Shown here in pieces: positions 35,618 through 46,100 of a stretch of 64,000 nt of DNA. Under the pieces are notes generated by a model, which saw only the letters and a program-made list of their open reading frames with translations, was not told the origin of the DNA and ran no database searches. Every line of letters starts with the position of its first letter. The stretch's first letter is position 1. The DNA is taken from assembly GCF_001881565.1 (NCBI RefSeq), contig NZ_MPDJ01000002.1:322260-386259 (forward strand), written 5' to 3'. The translations under genes and the position numbers were made by a program. The DNA is from Eisenbergiella tayi. Its GTDB lineage: Bacteria; Bacillota; Clostridia; Lachnospirales; Lachnospiraceae.

Positions 35618-38600
35618 TTATTCCTCTTCTTTTTTACGTTTCTTTGCAGTAATTCCCAATGTCAGAATGGCTCCCATTATAAGGAATGACCATCCTGCTA
35701 TCGGTGAGCTGTCTCCGGTTCCGGATCCCTTGCTTTCACCGAGAACCCCTACTTCAGGAGGCAGCGCTTCTCCAAGGACTCCTACTTCAGGCTGTACAGG
35801 GGCAAATGCTTCTCCCAGTACTGCTGTTGCCGCCGCAGCAGGTTCACCTCCTGCAGGCTCATCCGGTATTGGTGCTGCCGCCGGTGTATGGCTGTTGGTA
35901 ATCGTAAAGCCATCAATAACAGTACTGTAACCAACTACATCCGCTTCGTTAACCGAATATTCGATCTCCTTTCCGGCAGTATTATATTTCTCCAAATCAG
36001 TAAATTCATATGTCCACAAATTTTCAGCTGTTATCGTTGCCTCTGTTACAGCTTTACCATCTGCGAGTAAACTGACCAATATACTTCCCGGACGAATATT
36101 ATCCTGGTTATCTGCATCCTCCCAAATCTTTGTAACTAAAATATTCACAGGATCTTCTTCAGGATTCTTACCGGTATATCTGTTCACCACTTCAAATCCA
36201 TTTTCCGCATCCCCATCAATATGACTTTCATAGCCATTAATACTGTCTTCCTCAACCTCATAAATAATGGGAGTTCCATTTTCCATAAACCGGGGAAGAT
36301 CCTTAAATTCAAACGACCATCCCGTACTTTCATCAATGACAGCCTGATCCATTTCTTCCGAATCAGCCAAAAGCCTTATGGTAATACTCTCCGGCAATTC
36401 ACCTCCGTCATAATCAAGCCATGTCTTGGTTCCCTGTACGGTGATCTGTGTTAAATCAGATTCAATCACTGTGTTGGTAAAAATCCGTCCGTCCTGGCTG
36501 ACTTCCTGTTCATAACCTTCCGTAATCACTTCCTCCACTGTATAGGCTATTTCCTTTCCGTCATCCGTATACCTTTTCAACTTTTCAAAACTATAACTCC
36601 AGACATTTCCGTCTTTTTCCCATACAGGGGTTATATTTTCCTGCTTTGCGCCATCCGCATACAGATTAAGAACCAAATCATCCGGCCTGGTATTTCCTGC
36701 ATTGCTGTAATCTACCCAGATCTTTGTTCCATTTACCGTCGTGAGCGTCTTTGCATCATCAATCAGCTTATTAACCAGATCATTGCTTTCTCCGGAATCT
36801 GTCCTTACATATCCATCCGGTACGCTTTCCATTACCGTATATACAATCTCTTTTCCTTCTGAAGTATATATAGGTAAATCAGTAAAACGATAATTCCATT
36901 TATTTCCGTCCGTATTGCTCCAGACAGGGGTTTTCTCTACAGGTGTTCCGTCCGCAAGAAGTATTAAGCTGAATTCCTCTGCCGATGGCCTGGTTCCTTC
37001 GACATTACTGTAATCTTCCCATGTCTTGGTTCCTTCGACTGATTTCAGAGTTCTCTCATCGTCATTTACCGTATTTTCGAAATTATTATCAGCCTTACCA
37101 GTCTGTGAATAATCCTGGAGTTTTTCCTCCTCTACTGTATAAACTATGAGTACCCCGTCATCCGTATATTTCTGCAGATCATTGTAACGATAATTCCATA
37201 CATTCCCGTCTGTATTGCTCCAGACAGGTACGGCATCAACTATTTCCGTTCCATCCGCAAACAAATGCAGTGTCAGCGTCTGAGGCCTTGTTCCTCCGGC
37301 ATTGCTGTAATCCACCCAGGTTTTGGTTCCGCTTACCGTGGTCTGTGTTGCAATTCCATCCTTTACCTTATTTTCAAACGAATTTTCCACATTCTTCGTC
37401 TGTGTATAGTTTTCAGGCACCGTTTCCTCGACACGATAAGTTATCGGCTTTCCATCCTCTGTGAACTTCTTCAGTCCGGTATAGCTGTAACTCCATACAT
37501 TCCCCTCTTTTGTCCAAACGGGGGCTGCATCCATTACTTCCATATCATCCGCATATAAATGCAGCTCCAGATTCTCAGGCCTTGTCTTTCCGGCATTGCT
37601 GTAATCCACCCAGGTTTTGGTTCCTTTTACCGTAATCTGTGTCGCAGCTCCATCCTTTACTTTATTTTCAAACGAATTTTCAACCTTCTTCGTCTGTGTA
37701 TAATTTTCAGGCACCGTTTCCTCAACACGATAGGTTATCGGCTTTCCATCCTCCGTGAACTTCTTCAGTCCGGTATAGCTGTAACTCCATACATTCCCCT
37801 CTTTCGTCCAAACGGGGGTTGCATCCATTACTTCCATATCATCCGCATATAAATGCAGTTCCAGATTTTCAGGCCTTGTCCCTCCGGCATTGCTGTAATC
37901 CACCCAGGTTTTGGTTCCGCTTACCGTGGTCTGCGTCGCAGTTCCTTCCTTTACCGTATTTTCAAACGAATTTTCAGCATTCTTCGTCTGCGTATAATTT
38001 TCAGGCACCGTTTCCTCAACACGATAAACTATCTCGCTTCCGTTTTCCGTATACTTCTTCAGCCTGCTATAGCTGTAGCTCCATACATTCCCTTCCTTCG
38101 TCCAAACAGGGACTGCATCCATTACTTCTGTATCATTGGCATACAAATGCAGTTCCAGATTCTCAGGTCTTGTAATTCCTGCATTGCTGTAATCCACCCA
38201 GGTCTTTGTCCCGCTTACCTCAGTCCAGGTTTTCTCTCCGTCTATCAACGTATTTACAAACATTCCCCCTTCATTCACAGTCTGGGTATAATTCGACGGA
38301 ACTTCCTCTTCCACTTCATACAGGATCACTTTTCCTTCATCCGAATATTTCTTCAGACCGGTATAACTATAGCTCCATACATTTCCGTCTTTTGTCCAGT
38401 CCGGAGTTATATTTTCCAGCTTTTCACCATCCGCATACAGGTTCAGGATCAAATCATCCGGCCTGCTCTTCGTTACATTGCTGTAATCCTCCCAAACCTT
38501 TGTCCCGTTTACCGTGGTAAGCGTCCTTGAATCATCAGTCAGCTTATTAACCAAATCTCTGCTGTCCCGGGAATCGGTTCTTACATATCCATCCGGTATG

Positions 38601-41600
38601 GTTTCTGTTACCGTATATTTGATCTCCTGTCCATCGGATGTATATATCGGCAGATTATCATAACGGTAATTCCATTTATTCCCGTTAGTATTGCTCCAGA
38701 CAGGCGCTTTGTCAACGGGCGAACCATCTGCAAGAAGGATTAAATTAAATTCTTTTGCCGTTGGCCTGGTTTTTTCCGCATTGCTGTAATCTTCCCATGT
38801 CTTGGTTCCTTCTACCGATGTCCGGGTTCTCTCATCATCCTTTACGGTGTTTACGAAGTTATTCCCATCTTTTCCAGTCTGTGAATAATCCGGAAGCTTT
38901 TCCTCCACTACGGAATAGTTTATGAGCACCCCTTCATCCGTATATTTCTGCAGATCATTGTAGCTATAGCTCCACACATTCCCATCCGTATTGCTCCAGA
39001 CAGGTACGGCGTCAGTCAATTCCTTTCCATCCGCAAACAAATGCAGAGTCAGTGTCTGAGGTCTTGTTCCTCCGGCATTGCTGTAATCCACCCAGGTCTT
39101 GGTTCCGCTAAGTCCGGTCGTCCCTGTAAGTGTATTTATCACATCATAATTTTCTGTTCTTGAACGATATCCCTCTGCTTCTGCTTCTTTAATTTTATAT
39201 TCAATTTCCGCGCCGTCTTTATTTTTAGGCAGTCCTGAAAATGTCCATGACCATCCATCTTCGGCAGTTACTTCTTTAGAATAAACATTCCCATCAGAGC
39301 CCTGAAGAATAATTGTGATACTATCCGGCCTGGTGCCATATGCATTATTATTATCTAACCAGGTTTTCCCGCCTTCAATTGTAATTTCATCAGGCGTATG
39401 AGTATTAGTCAGTATGAAGCCGTCATTCACAAAAGCATATTTTGTGGAATATCCTTCTACGTCTTCCTCTTTCACCGAATATTCAATACGTTTTCCATTT
39501 TCATACTCCGGCAGATCAGGAAAACGTCCGTTCCAGTTATTCCCTGAATTAAGCGTTATTGTTTTTGCCGGAATATAGGGATTTCCATTCTTAAGCAGTT
39601 CCACTGTTACACTTTCAGGCCTGATTCCATCCTGATTATCTGCATCCGCCCATTTCTTGGCAACAGGAATCGTAATATTCCCTTTTCCGACTAACGTATT
39701 AGTAATAATATTTCCATCCTGGGAACTTTCGTAATTCTCCGGCACATTCGTTTCTTTTACTGTATAGGAGATTTCCTTGCCCGATGTATCATACTTGTTT
39801 ACATCTTTAAAAGTATACATCCAGTCATTATCTTTGGTTAATACAGCGTTATTATTGGTAGCCTTGCCATTAGCTGTTAAGTTGACGGTAATACTATCCG
39901 GCCGGAGGCCTACCGCATTATCATCGTCAACCCATAGCTTGGTCACCTCTACATCTACAGGAGCATCACCGGGATTTTTCCCCGTATAGGTATTTGTGAT
40001 ATTAAATTTATTCTTCTCATCTACAGACGATACATATCCGTCAGGTACTACTTCCTCTACCGTATATATATACTGACCTCCGCCAGGCCTGTTTTGAGGC
40101 AGATTGGCAAAGTTATAAGAAGTTCCTCCGTTTGTAATCGTTGTAGTCCGGTATAACTTTCCATCCCGATACAGGTTGATCGTAACCGTGGGATAGTCTG
40201 TCGTTCCTTTCGGCACATTCCAGGTCTTTCTGCCGTTTATATCAATTCTTTTCAAATCAAAATAATAATTGATATCTATCTTATCGTTATCATTATTCGA
40301 TGCAAAACCAACAACGTTTGAACGTTGGTCGTTATATAAATAGTCAGGATATCTGTCCTTATCTGTGCACAGTTTAATTGCCGCCTTTTCTGCAAGCGCG
40401 CTTACTGAATATGAATAATCTACTATGTAGCCGCCTTCTTCCTTTTCGAGGAGGTAATTTATCTTTACATTGGCATAGCTGCTTTTTCCTATGTCTGCCC
40501 AGACAGCTTTGAATACAAACTCATTCTTATTATTTGCATATCTTACCGTAGAAGCATTTATTGTAAAACGAGAATACTGCCTGTAAACACCACTGTTATC
40601 ACCTGCTAATTCCCAATGATCAAAAATCTTCCCGTCCAGTGTCGGCACTTTATATGTTACAGCAACAATATTATTTTCACCTTCAAATGCTGTGTAAGTA
40701 TCATCATCTGCAATTTCACCGGTTCCGCCGTTTAAATCATACCTAACCGTATATTTTGCTTTCTCTGCGCTCAAAAATATCTGTTTATTTGTTTCTGATG
40801 ACCAATTTACCTTAAACATATACTTATACGTTTTATTATCTTTCGTATAAGAACCTTCTTTAATCTCAATCCCGTCCATGCCGGTTCCGCTTAATTTTAT
40901 ATCTTTTCCGTCATATCCCGGCTTAACATTAAAGTAAAACTCATTTCCGCCGCTGTTGGCAGCCTTATAAACATCATTTATAGTACCGTTTTTAAACAGG
41001 TTTCCATTGGCATCCAGGCCATAAAGCCGGTCGCCCTTTATTCCCTCTAACTGCTTGATAATGATTTCCGGTCTTTTATTGCTTTTAAAATTACCGCTGC
41101 TTATATCTATATCTTCATACACATCGCTGATTGTAATTGTATAGGTATATTTATTAAAATTTTGACTTCTCCCGCTGCCGGTACTAATTCTTTCCGAATC
41201 AATTTTGGTCAGTTTTACATTCACCTTGGTACCGCTGGGTAAAATTGTTGTTGCTTCTGCGTTCGTCTCATACGAAGAAGGCACATTAATAAATACGCCA
41301 TTGACCTGCAGGTTATTCAAGAGCCAATCCGTCCAGGTTCCTTCACCATCCTGATGCCCGCTGTCGCTTACCAACGTCAGGACTAATGGCTTTTCACCGG
41401 TAAAAGTTGAATTATTTCCCGGAGATGTAATATTACCCTGCATTATTTTACTATTATTATAAGTCAGCTTATAACTAGTTATTTTCTTAAACGTTACTAT
41501 AACATTCTGCGTTTTCGTAACATTCTGTATCGTATAATCCCATTTATTATCAGCGACTTTGGTTCCTGTTAATGGCATACCGCCATTTATTTTCACATTG

Positions 41601-42694
41601 TCAATCTCATAACCACGGTTAACTTCAACCCGGAAAGTCAGCGCACTGTTCCTTTTCACACTCACCGGCCCCGTTACTGTTCCGCCGGCCGCGCTCTGTG
41701 CATTTCCCACCTGGGTTGTATAAGTCACTTCTACCTTCAGCGAATCCGATTCATAGTACAATACAATCTCTTTATTATCCTCTAAAATCGTCCCCGCATC
41801 CGTTTCTCCCGCACTGTAATAAACATAATTCTCATAAACCCCTGCAAACTGGATAACATCATCATCTACTCTTGCTTCAACAAAAGAATATCCGTCAAAA
41901 ACAGGAGCATGCTCTTTAATTTCCCCTACCGGAATATTGACTGTCCCATTATTTCCATCCGCTCCGGATACTCTTACTTTCACGGTTTCCTCTGTGTTTG
42001 CAAGAAGGATATCACGCATAAGCATGCGCAGCTTATTCCGCTCGGTACTGACAGAAACTGTCATATCATCCTGAACATTTTCCAGCTGATACGTACCGGC
42101 TGAAGTCCCCAGCTCACTGCCATCCGCCGTTACTTTCTTTATCCGGTAACCATCGGAAGCCTCCACATGAAATTCTACATTTGTACCAGCTTCGATATCT
42201 TCTGCGAAAGAAACACTTTCTCCATTCACCTTGACGACAGCCCCGTCACCAACCTCAAAGGAAACCGTAAAGGAATCTTTTTCCTCCTCTTCAGAAGTCA
42301 CTTCCGTTGAAGTCTCAGTAACTGTCTCTGTTTCAATCTCTTCTGTTTCTGTCCCCTCTTCGGAAGTCACAGCGGCGGGTTCACTCTCTGTACCGCTTTT
42401 TGTACTTTCCTCATTATCTTCGGAGGCTGTTTCCGGCTTATCCGCCTTTCCCTCTTCAGATTTCTGCGTTCCTTCCGGGACTTCTGCCTTTTCATCACTG
42501 TCGGATGAAGCTGCAGAGGTCTCTTCCACTGTCTTTTTTTCATTTGCATCGGATGCCGAAGCACTCGACACTTCGGTCGCTGATTCTACTTCCGCGGCAT
42601 TAACAGTCACGCTGTCATTTCCTAACGTAGTAGCAACCAGAACAAAAACCAGCAAAAATGCCCAGAATCTTTGTAATGACTTTGCCCTTTTCAT
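35618..42694 (-). CDS. Giant CnaB-repeat surface protein B
   Basis: 2358 residues from ATG 42694 (GAGGGGA upstream; the frame is open to 42778). Signal peptide MKRAKSLQRFWAFLLVFVLV, acidic Ser/Thr/Glu region (to about 150), then an N-terminal module of about 700 residues shared with protein C. Fifteen CnaB domains of 75-100 residues follow (from about 820 to 2265), each with the Lys of GTKTW, a Glu in YxVEE and an Asn in FxNT, the triad that forms a Lys-Asn isopeptide bond in this fold. Pro/Ala linker, three VLGE motifs, GSGTGD, membrane helix and KKRKKEEE. Expected to be a stiff stalk projecting the N-terminal head. Unit B of the array. Confidence 0.88.
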   Translation of the reverse strand: MKRAKSLQRFWAFLLVFVLVATTLGNDSVTVNAAEVESATEVSSASASDANEKKTVEETSAASSDSDEKAEVPEGTQKSEEGKADKPETASEDNEESTKSGTESEPAAVTSEEGTETEEIETETVTETSTEVTSEEEEKDSFTVSFEVGDGAVVKVNGESVSFAEDIEAGTNVEFHVEASDGYRIKKVTADGSELGTSAGTYQLENVQDDMTVSVSTERNKLRMLMRDILLANTEETVKVRVSGADGNNGTVNIPVGEIKEHAPVFDGYSFVEARVDDDVIQFAGVYENYVYYSAGETDAGTILEDNKEIVLYYESDSLKVEVTYTTQVGNAQSAAGGTVTGPVSVKRNSALTFRVEVNRGYEIDNVKINGGMPLTGTKVADNKWDYTIQNVTKTQNVIVTFKKITSYKLTYNNSKIMQGNITSPGNNSTFTGEKPLVLTLVSDSGHQDGEGTWTDWLLNNLQVNGVFINVPSSYETNAEATTILPSGTKVNVKLTKIDSERISTGSGRSQNFNKYTYTITISDVYEDIDISSGNFKSNKRPEIIIKQLEGIKGDRLYGLDANGNLFKNGTINDVYKAANSGGNEFYFNVKPGYDGKDIKLSGTGMDGIEIKEGSYTKDNKTYKYMFKVNWSSETNKQIFLSAEKAKYTVRYDLNGGTGEIADDDTYTAFEGENNIVAVTYKVPTLDGKIFDHWELAGDNSGVYRQYSRFTINASTVRYANNKNEFVFKAVWADIGKSSYANVKINYLLEKEEGGYIVDYSYSVSALAEKAAIKLCTDKDRYPDYLYNDQRSNVVGFASNNDNDKIDINYYFDLKRIDINGRKTWNVPKGTTDYPTVTINLYRDGKLYRTTTITNGGTSYNFANLPQNRPGGGQYIYTVEEVVPDGYVSSVDEKNKFNITNTYTGKNPGDAPVDVEVTKLWVDDDNAVGLRPDSITVNLTANGKATNNNAVLTKDNDWMYTFKDVNKYDTSGKEISYTVKETNVPENYESSQDGNIITNTLVGKGNITIPVAKKWADADNQDGIRPESVTVELLKNGNPYIPAKTITLNSGNNWNGRFPDLPEYENGKRIEYSVKEEDVEGYSTKYAFVNDGFILTNTHTPDEITIEGGKTWLDNNNAYGTRPDSITIILQGSDGNVYSKEVTAEDGWSWTFSGLPKNKDGAEIEYKIKEAEAEGYRSRTENYDVINTLTGTTGLSGTKTWVDYSNAGGTRPQTLTLHLFADGKELTDAVPVWSNTDGNVWSYSYNDLQKYTDEGVLINYSVVEEKLPDYSQTGKDGNNFVNTVKDDERTRTSVEGTKTWEDYSNAEKTRPTAKEFNLILLADGSPVDKAPVWSNTNGNKWNYRYDNLPIYTSDGQEIKYTVTETIPDGYVRTDSRDSRDLVNKLTDDSRTLTTVNGTKVWEDYSNVTKSRPDDLILNLYADGEKLENITPDWTKDGNVWSYSYTGLKKYSDEGKVILYEVEEEVPSNYTQTVNEGGMFVNTLIDGEKTWTEVSGTKTWVDYSNAGITRPENLELHLYANDTEVMDAVPVWTKEGNVWSYSYSRLKKYTENGSEIVYRVEETVPENYTQTKNAENSFENTVKEGTATQTTVSGTKTWVDYSNAGGTRPENLELHLYADDMEVMDATPVWTKEGNVWSYSYTGLKKFTEDGKPITYRVEETVPENYTQTKKVENSFENKVKDGAATQITVKGTKTWVDYSNAGKTRPENLELHLYADDMEVMDAAPVWTKEGNVWSYSYTGLKKFTEDGKPITYRVEETVPENYTQTKNVENSFENKVKDGIATQTTVSGTKTWVDYSNAGGTRPQTLTLHLFADGTEIVDAVPVWSNTDGNVWNYRYNDLQKYTDDGVLIVYTVEEEKLQDYSQTGKADNNFENTVNDDERTLKSVEGTKTWEDYSNVEGTRPSAEEFSLILLADGTPVEKTPVWSNTDGNKWNYRFTDLPIYTSEGKEIVYTVMESVPDGYVRTDSGESNDLVNKLIDDAKTLTTVNGTKIWVDYSNAGNTRPDDLVLNLYADGAKQENITPVWEKDGNVWSYSFEKLKRYTDDGKEIAYTVEEVITEGYEQEVSQDGRIFTNTVIESDLTQITVQGTKTWLDYDGGELPESITIRLLADSEEMDQAVIDESTGWSFEFKDLPRFMENGTPIIYEVEEDSINGYESHIDGDAENGFEVVNRYTGKNPEEDPVNILVTKIWEDADNQDNIRPGSILVSLLADGKAVTEATITAENLWTYEFTDLEKYNTAGKEIEYSVNEADVVGYSTVIDGFTITNSHTPAAAPIPDEPAGGEPAAAATAVLGEAFAPVQPEVGVLGEALPPEVGVLGESKGSGTGDSSPIAGWSFLIMGAILTLGITAKKRKKEEE
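35885..40250 (-). repeat. Fifteen CnaB-encoding tandem repeats
   Basis: Repeat units of 225-300 bp. Units 8-11 in protein order (roughly 37265-38200) are nearly identical at DNA level with a 294-bp period. Units 5-7 and 11-13 are copies of the same three-domain cassette, in the same order (TLTLHLFADG, then LILLADG, then LNLYADG). This suggests recent intragenic duplication and a length that varies between strains. Confidence 0.85.
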
Positions 42695-42759
42695 TCCACT
42701 TTCCCCTCTCTTTTTTACAATGCTTGTTAAAATTGTCCTCACCATCTTTTCCTTCTTCA

Positions 42760-42950
42760 CCATCTGACCTGCGGACAATGAATGAAGCTTTATGCCTGCT
42801 CTGTATGTTTATATTCTGTTCTTCCCGCTCTTTTCTGCCTCCTTGTCTTCTCATATCTGCATATTGGGTTTCAGCCTGCTGTTACGGGAGAACCTCTGCG
42901 GAAACATGAATCCAGCCTGTTAATATCGAATTCATAAATCAAATCTCCCC
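42760..42950 (-). pseudogene. Remnant of a TWQG-motif gene (unit B)
   Basis: After the shared promoter, the region still shows AAGGAGGCAGAA, the short peptide HKASFIVR, and then breaks into unrelated sequence just before the VTSRQNATWQG part. The normal frame is interrupted upstream as well. It occupies exactly the place of the small gene in the other units, so it is a decayed copy. Confidence 0.7.
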
Positions 42951-42963
42951 CATTAATAACTCA

Positions 42964-42997
42964 AGTATAATGATCAGGGTGTTACATCAAGTGTTAC
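42964..42997 (-). promoter_or_regulatory. Unit B promoter with paired heptamers
   Basis: Heptamers GTAACAC (42991-42997) and GTAACAC (42979-42985), 12 bp apart; 9 bp to -10 TATACT (42964-42969). The -35 is ACTTGA. Kept intact although its small gene is broken. Confidence 0.75.
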
Positions 42998-43152
42998 AAA
43001 CCTAAATTAAGGATACTATTTTCCCTTTTTAAGTAAAATTTATAGATGACAGCAGCTTTCCCCTCCGCTTTCGCATATACCAAACGTCAATCCCGTAACG
43101 GCAGTAAGCCGTTTGACATATGCAAAGATTCGGCTGCTAAAAATGCGCACAT

Positions 43153-43188
43153 AAAAAGACCGCCCGGATTTCTCCGAACGGCCTTTTT
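43153..43188 (-). terminator. Terminator of surface protein A
   Basis: Stem AAAAAGGCCGTTCGG / CCGGGCGGTCTTTTT, loop AGAAAT, T run on the minus strand; 10 bases past the stop codon. Confidence 0.88.
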
Positions 43189-43198
43189 ATGTATGGAC

Positions 43199-46100
43199 TT
43201 ATTTCTCTTCTTTTTTACGTTTCTTTGCTGTAATTCCCAATGTCAGAATGGCTCCCATTATAAGGAATGACCATCCGGCTATCGGTGCGGTATCTCCGGT
43301 TCCGGGTCCCTTGCTTTCGCCGAGAACTCCTACTTCAGGAGGTAACGCTTCTCCGAGGACTCCTACTTCAGGCTGTACAGGGGCTAATGCTTCTCCCAGT
43401 ACGGCTGTTGTTGCTGTAGGTGTGCCAGGTGTCGGGTCGGGTGTCGGTCCGGGGCCGGGTTCAGGTTCGGGGCCAGGTGTAACAGTATCTACCGCAAAGT
43501 GTGCGGTATAAGTTGCTGCCACATTTAAGCCATTCACTTTTGCAGGTACGTAAGTTGCATCTGTACTTACTATATCACCATTATTATTGGTCCAGTTTAC
43601 AAAATGATAACCTGTTACTGCCGTAGCCGCAGAGCCCTGTGCTTCTCCCTTCACTGCCAGCAATGTTTCATCAGTTCTGCTGACACTTCCACTTCCATCA
43701 GCTACATAATTAATAGTGATTTCATTTTCAGTATATATTACCTTGAGCACATCACCATTTTCTACTTTTTCAGGAATATCCTCTGATGGTATCAGAGACT
43801 TCAGCATATCCAAAACTCTTCGTTCTGCCTTCACCAGTTCCACTCTGTCATAGCTGTATCCGGGATATTCTTTCTGCTCAATGTCCTCTACATCCAAGGT
43901 ATCCGGATCGTTTACCCAAACATCCTTACTTACCTCATATGTATCTCTCGCATCTGTTTCTCCTTCTACCCAATACTCCACTCCATAGGAAATAGTCTTT
44001 GTTATAGTCATGTCTTCCTCAAAGTGTGCTGTATAGGTATCAGCTACATTCAGATTATCTACCTTCTCGGGTATAAAATGAAGTTCTTCACTTACAATAT
44101 CTCCCTTGCTGTTAGTCCAATTTGTCAGTTTATAACCATAGTCCGGTTTAGCTGTGGAACCTTCTGCAATACCTGTAGCAGGTGCAAGACTTTCGTTGTC
44201 AGGATCCACGACGCCATTTCCATCAGCAAGATAAATTATTGAAATATTTTCATTTTCCTCAAAGTTTGCATAATAGGTTGCCGCTACATTCAGTCCGCCT
44301 ACTTTGACAGGTGTGAAGGATACATCTGTACCTAACACATTATCATCCGCATCTGTCCAGTTTTTAAAGGTATATCCAGCTGCTGCTGTCGCTGTCGAAC
44401 CTTCAGCAATTCCCGTTGCCGGTGCAATTGTCTCGTCTGTAGGATTTACGTCTCCTCCAATACGTGCTACATAATTGATTGTTACTTCTGCATTCTCTAC
44501 GAAGTTCGCATAATAGGTCGCTGCTACATTCAGTCCGTCTACCTTAGCTGGTACAAAGGTTGCATCTGTACCTACTTCCTTATCATTCTCATCTGTCCAG
44601 TTTACAAAAGTATATCCGGCGACTGCTGTCGCTGTCGATCCTTCTGCTACACCTGATGCAGGTGCCAGCGTTTCTTCTGTAGGAATTACCTTACCTCCGA
44701 CACGCGCCACATATTTAATTGTTACTTCTTTGTTCTCTTCGAAGTTAGCATAATACGTTGCTGCTACATTCAGTCCGTTTACCTTAGCCGGTACAAAGAC
44801 TGGATTTGTACTTATTTCATTATTATACTGATCCGTCCAGTTTTTAAAGGTATATCCGGCGGCTGCTGTCGCTGTCGATCCTTTTGCTACACCTGATGCA
44901 GGTGCCAGCGTTTCTTCTGTAGGAATTACCTTTCCTCCGATACGCGCCACATATTTAATTGTTACTTCTTTGTTCTCTTTGAAGTTTGCATAATAGGTTG
45001 CCGCCACATTCAGTCCGTCTACCTTAGCTGGTACAAAGGTTGCATTTGTACTTACTTCCTTATCATTCTCATCTGTCCAGTTTACGAAGGTATATCCGGC
45101 TGCCGCTGTCGCCGTGGAACCTGTTGCTGTACCTGTTGCAGGGAGAAGATTTTCTGATCTCTTGTCTACACTTCCTCCGGTACGCGCTTCATAATTAATT
45201 GTTACTGCTTCATTCTCATTAAAATTTGCATAATAGGTTGCGCCTTCATAAGCTCCATCCACTTTTTCAGGTATAAATTCAGGTGCCGTCCCCACTTCGT
45301 TGCCCTCTGAATCGGTCCAGTTCACAAACCTATATCCAGGTGACGCCGTTGCCTTCGAACCCTCTGCCGTTCCGGTTGCAGGAGACAGTGTCTCACTTCC
45401 CTTACTTACCACACCGCCTTCATTGGCAATATAATTGATTGTTATCTTATTATTTTCCTCAAAATATGCTGTATAAGTATCTGCTACATTTAAACCGTTT
45501 ACTTTTTTAGGAACAAATTCGGCTTCCGAACTAACTACAGTACCTCCTGCGTTTTTCCAGTTTACAAAATGATAACCCTTCGCTGCCTCAGCCGTGGAAC
45601 CTGCCGCCTTACCGCTAACCGTTTTTATTGTTTCACTGCTATTGGTAACACTTCCATTATCATCAGCCGTATAATTGATTGTGACACTATTTTCTGTATA
45701 AAGTACCTTCAGTACATCACCATTTCCCACTGTTTCAGGTAAATCTTTTGAAGGTATCAGTGCCTTTAACATATCAAGCAGGCCTTTGCTTGCCCTTACA
45801 TGTTCCACTTTACTATAACTGTATCCGGGATATTCCTTTTGTTCAATGTCCTCCACATTCAGAGTATCATCATCATAAACCCATACGTCCTGGCTTACCT
45901 TATATGAATCTCTGGCTGTGCTTTCTCCCTCAAGCCAATACTCTACACTATAGGATATTGTTTTGGTTATAGTTGTATCTTTTACAAAATGTGCAGTATA
46001 GGTTTCCGCTACATTCAGGCCATTAACTTTCTCCGGTATGAATTGAAGGTCTTTACCTACCTCTTCACCTTTGCTGTTGGTCCAGTTTTCCAGCTTATAA

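Noticed and set aside
37265..38530. Plus-strand frames of 97-225 codons in the CnaB region
   Set aside because: Periodic antisense shadows of the CnaB repeats of surface protein B.
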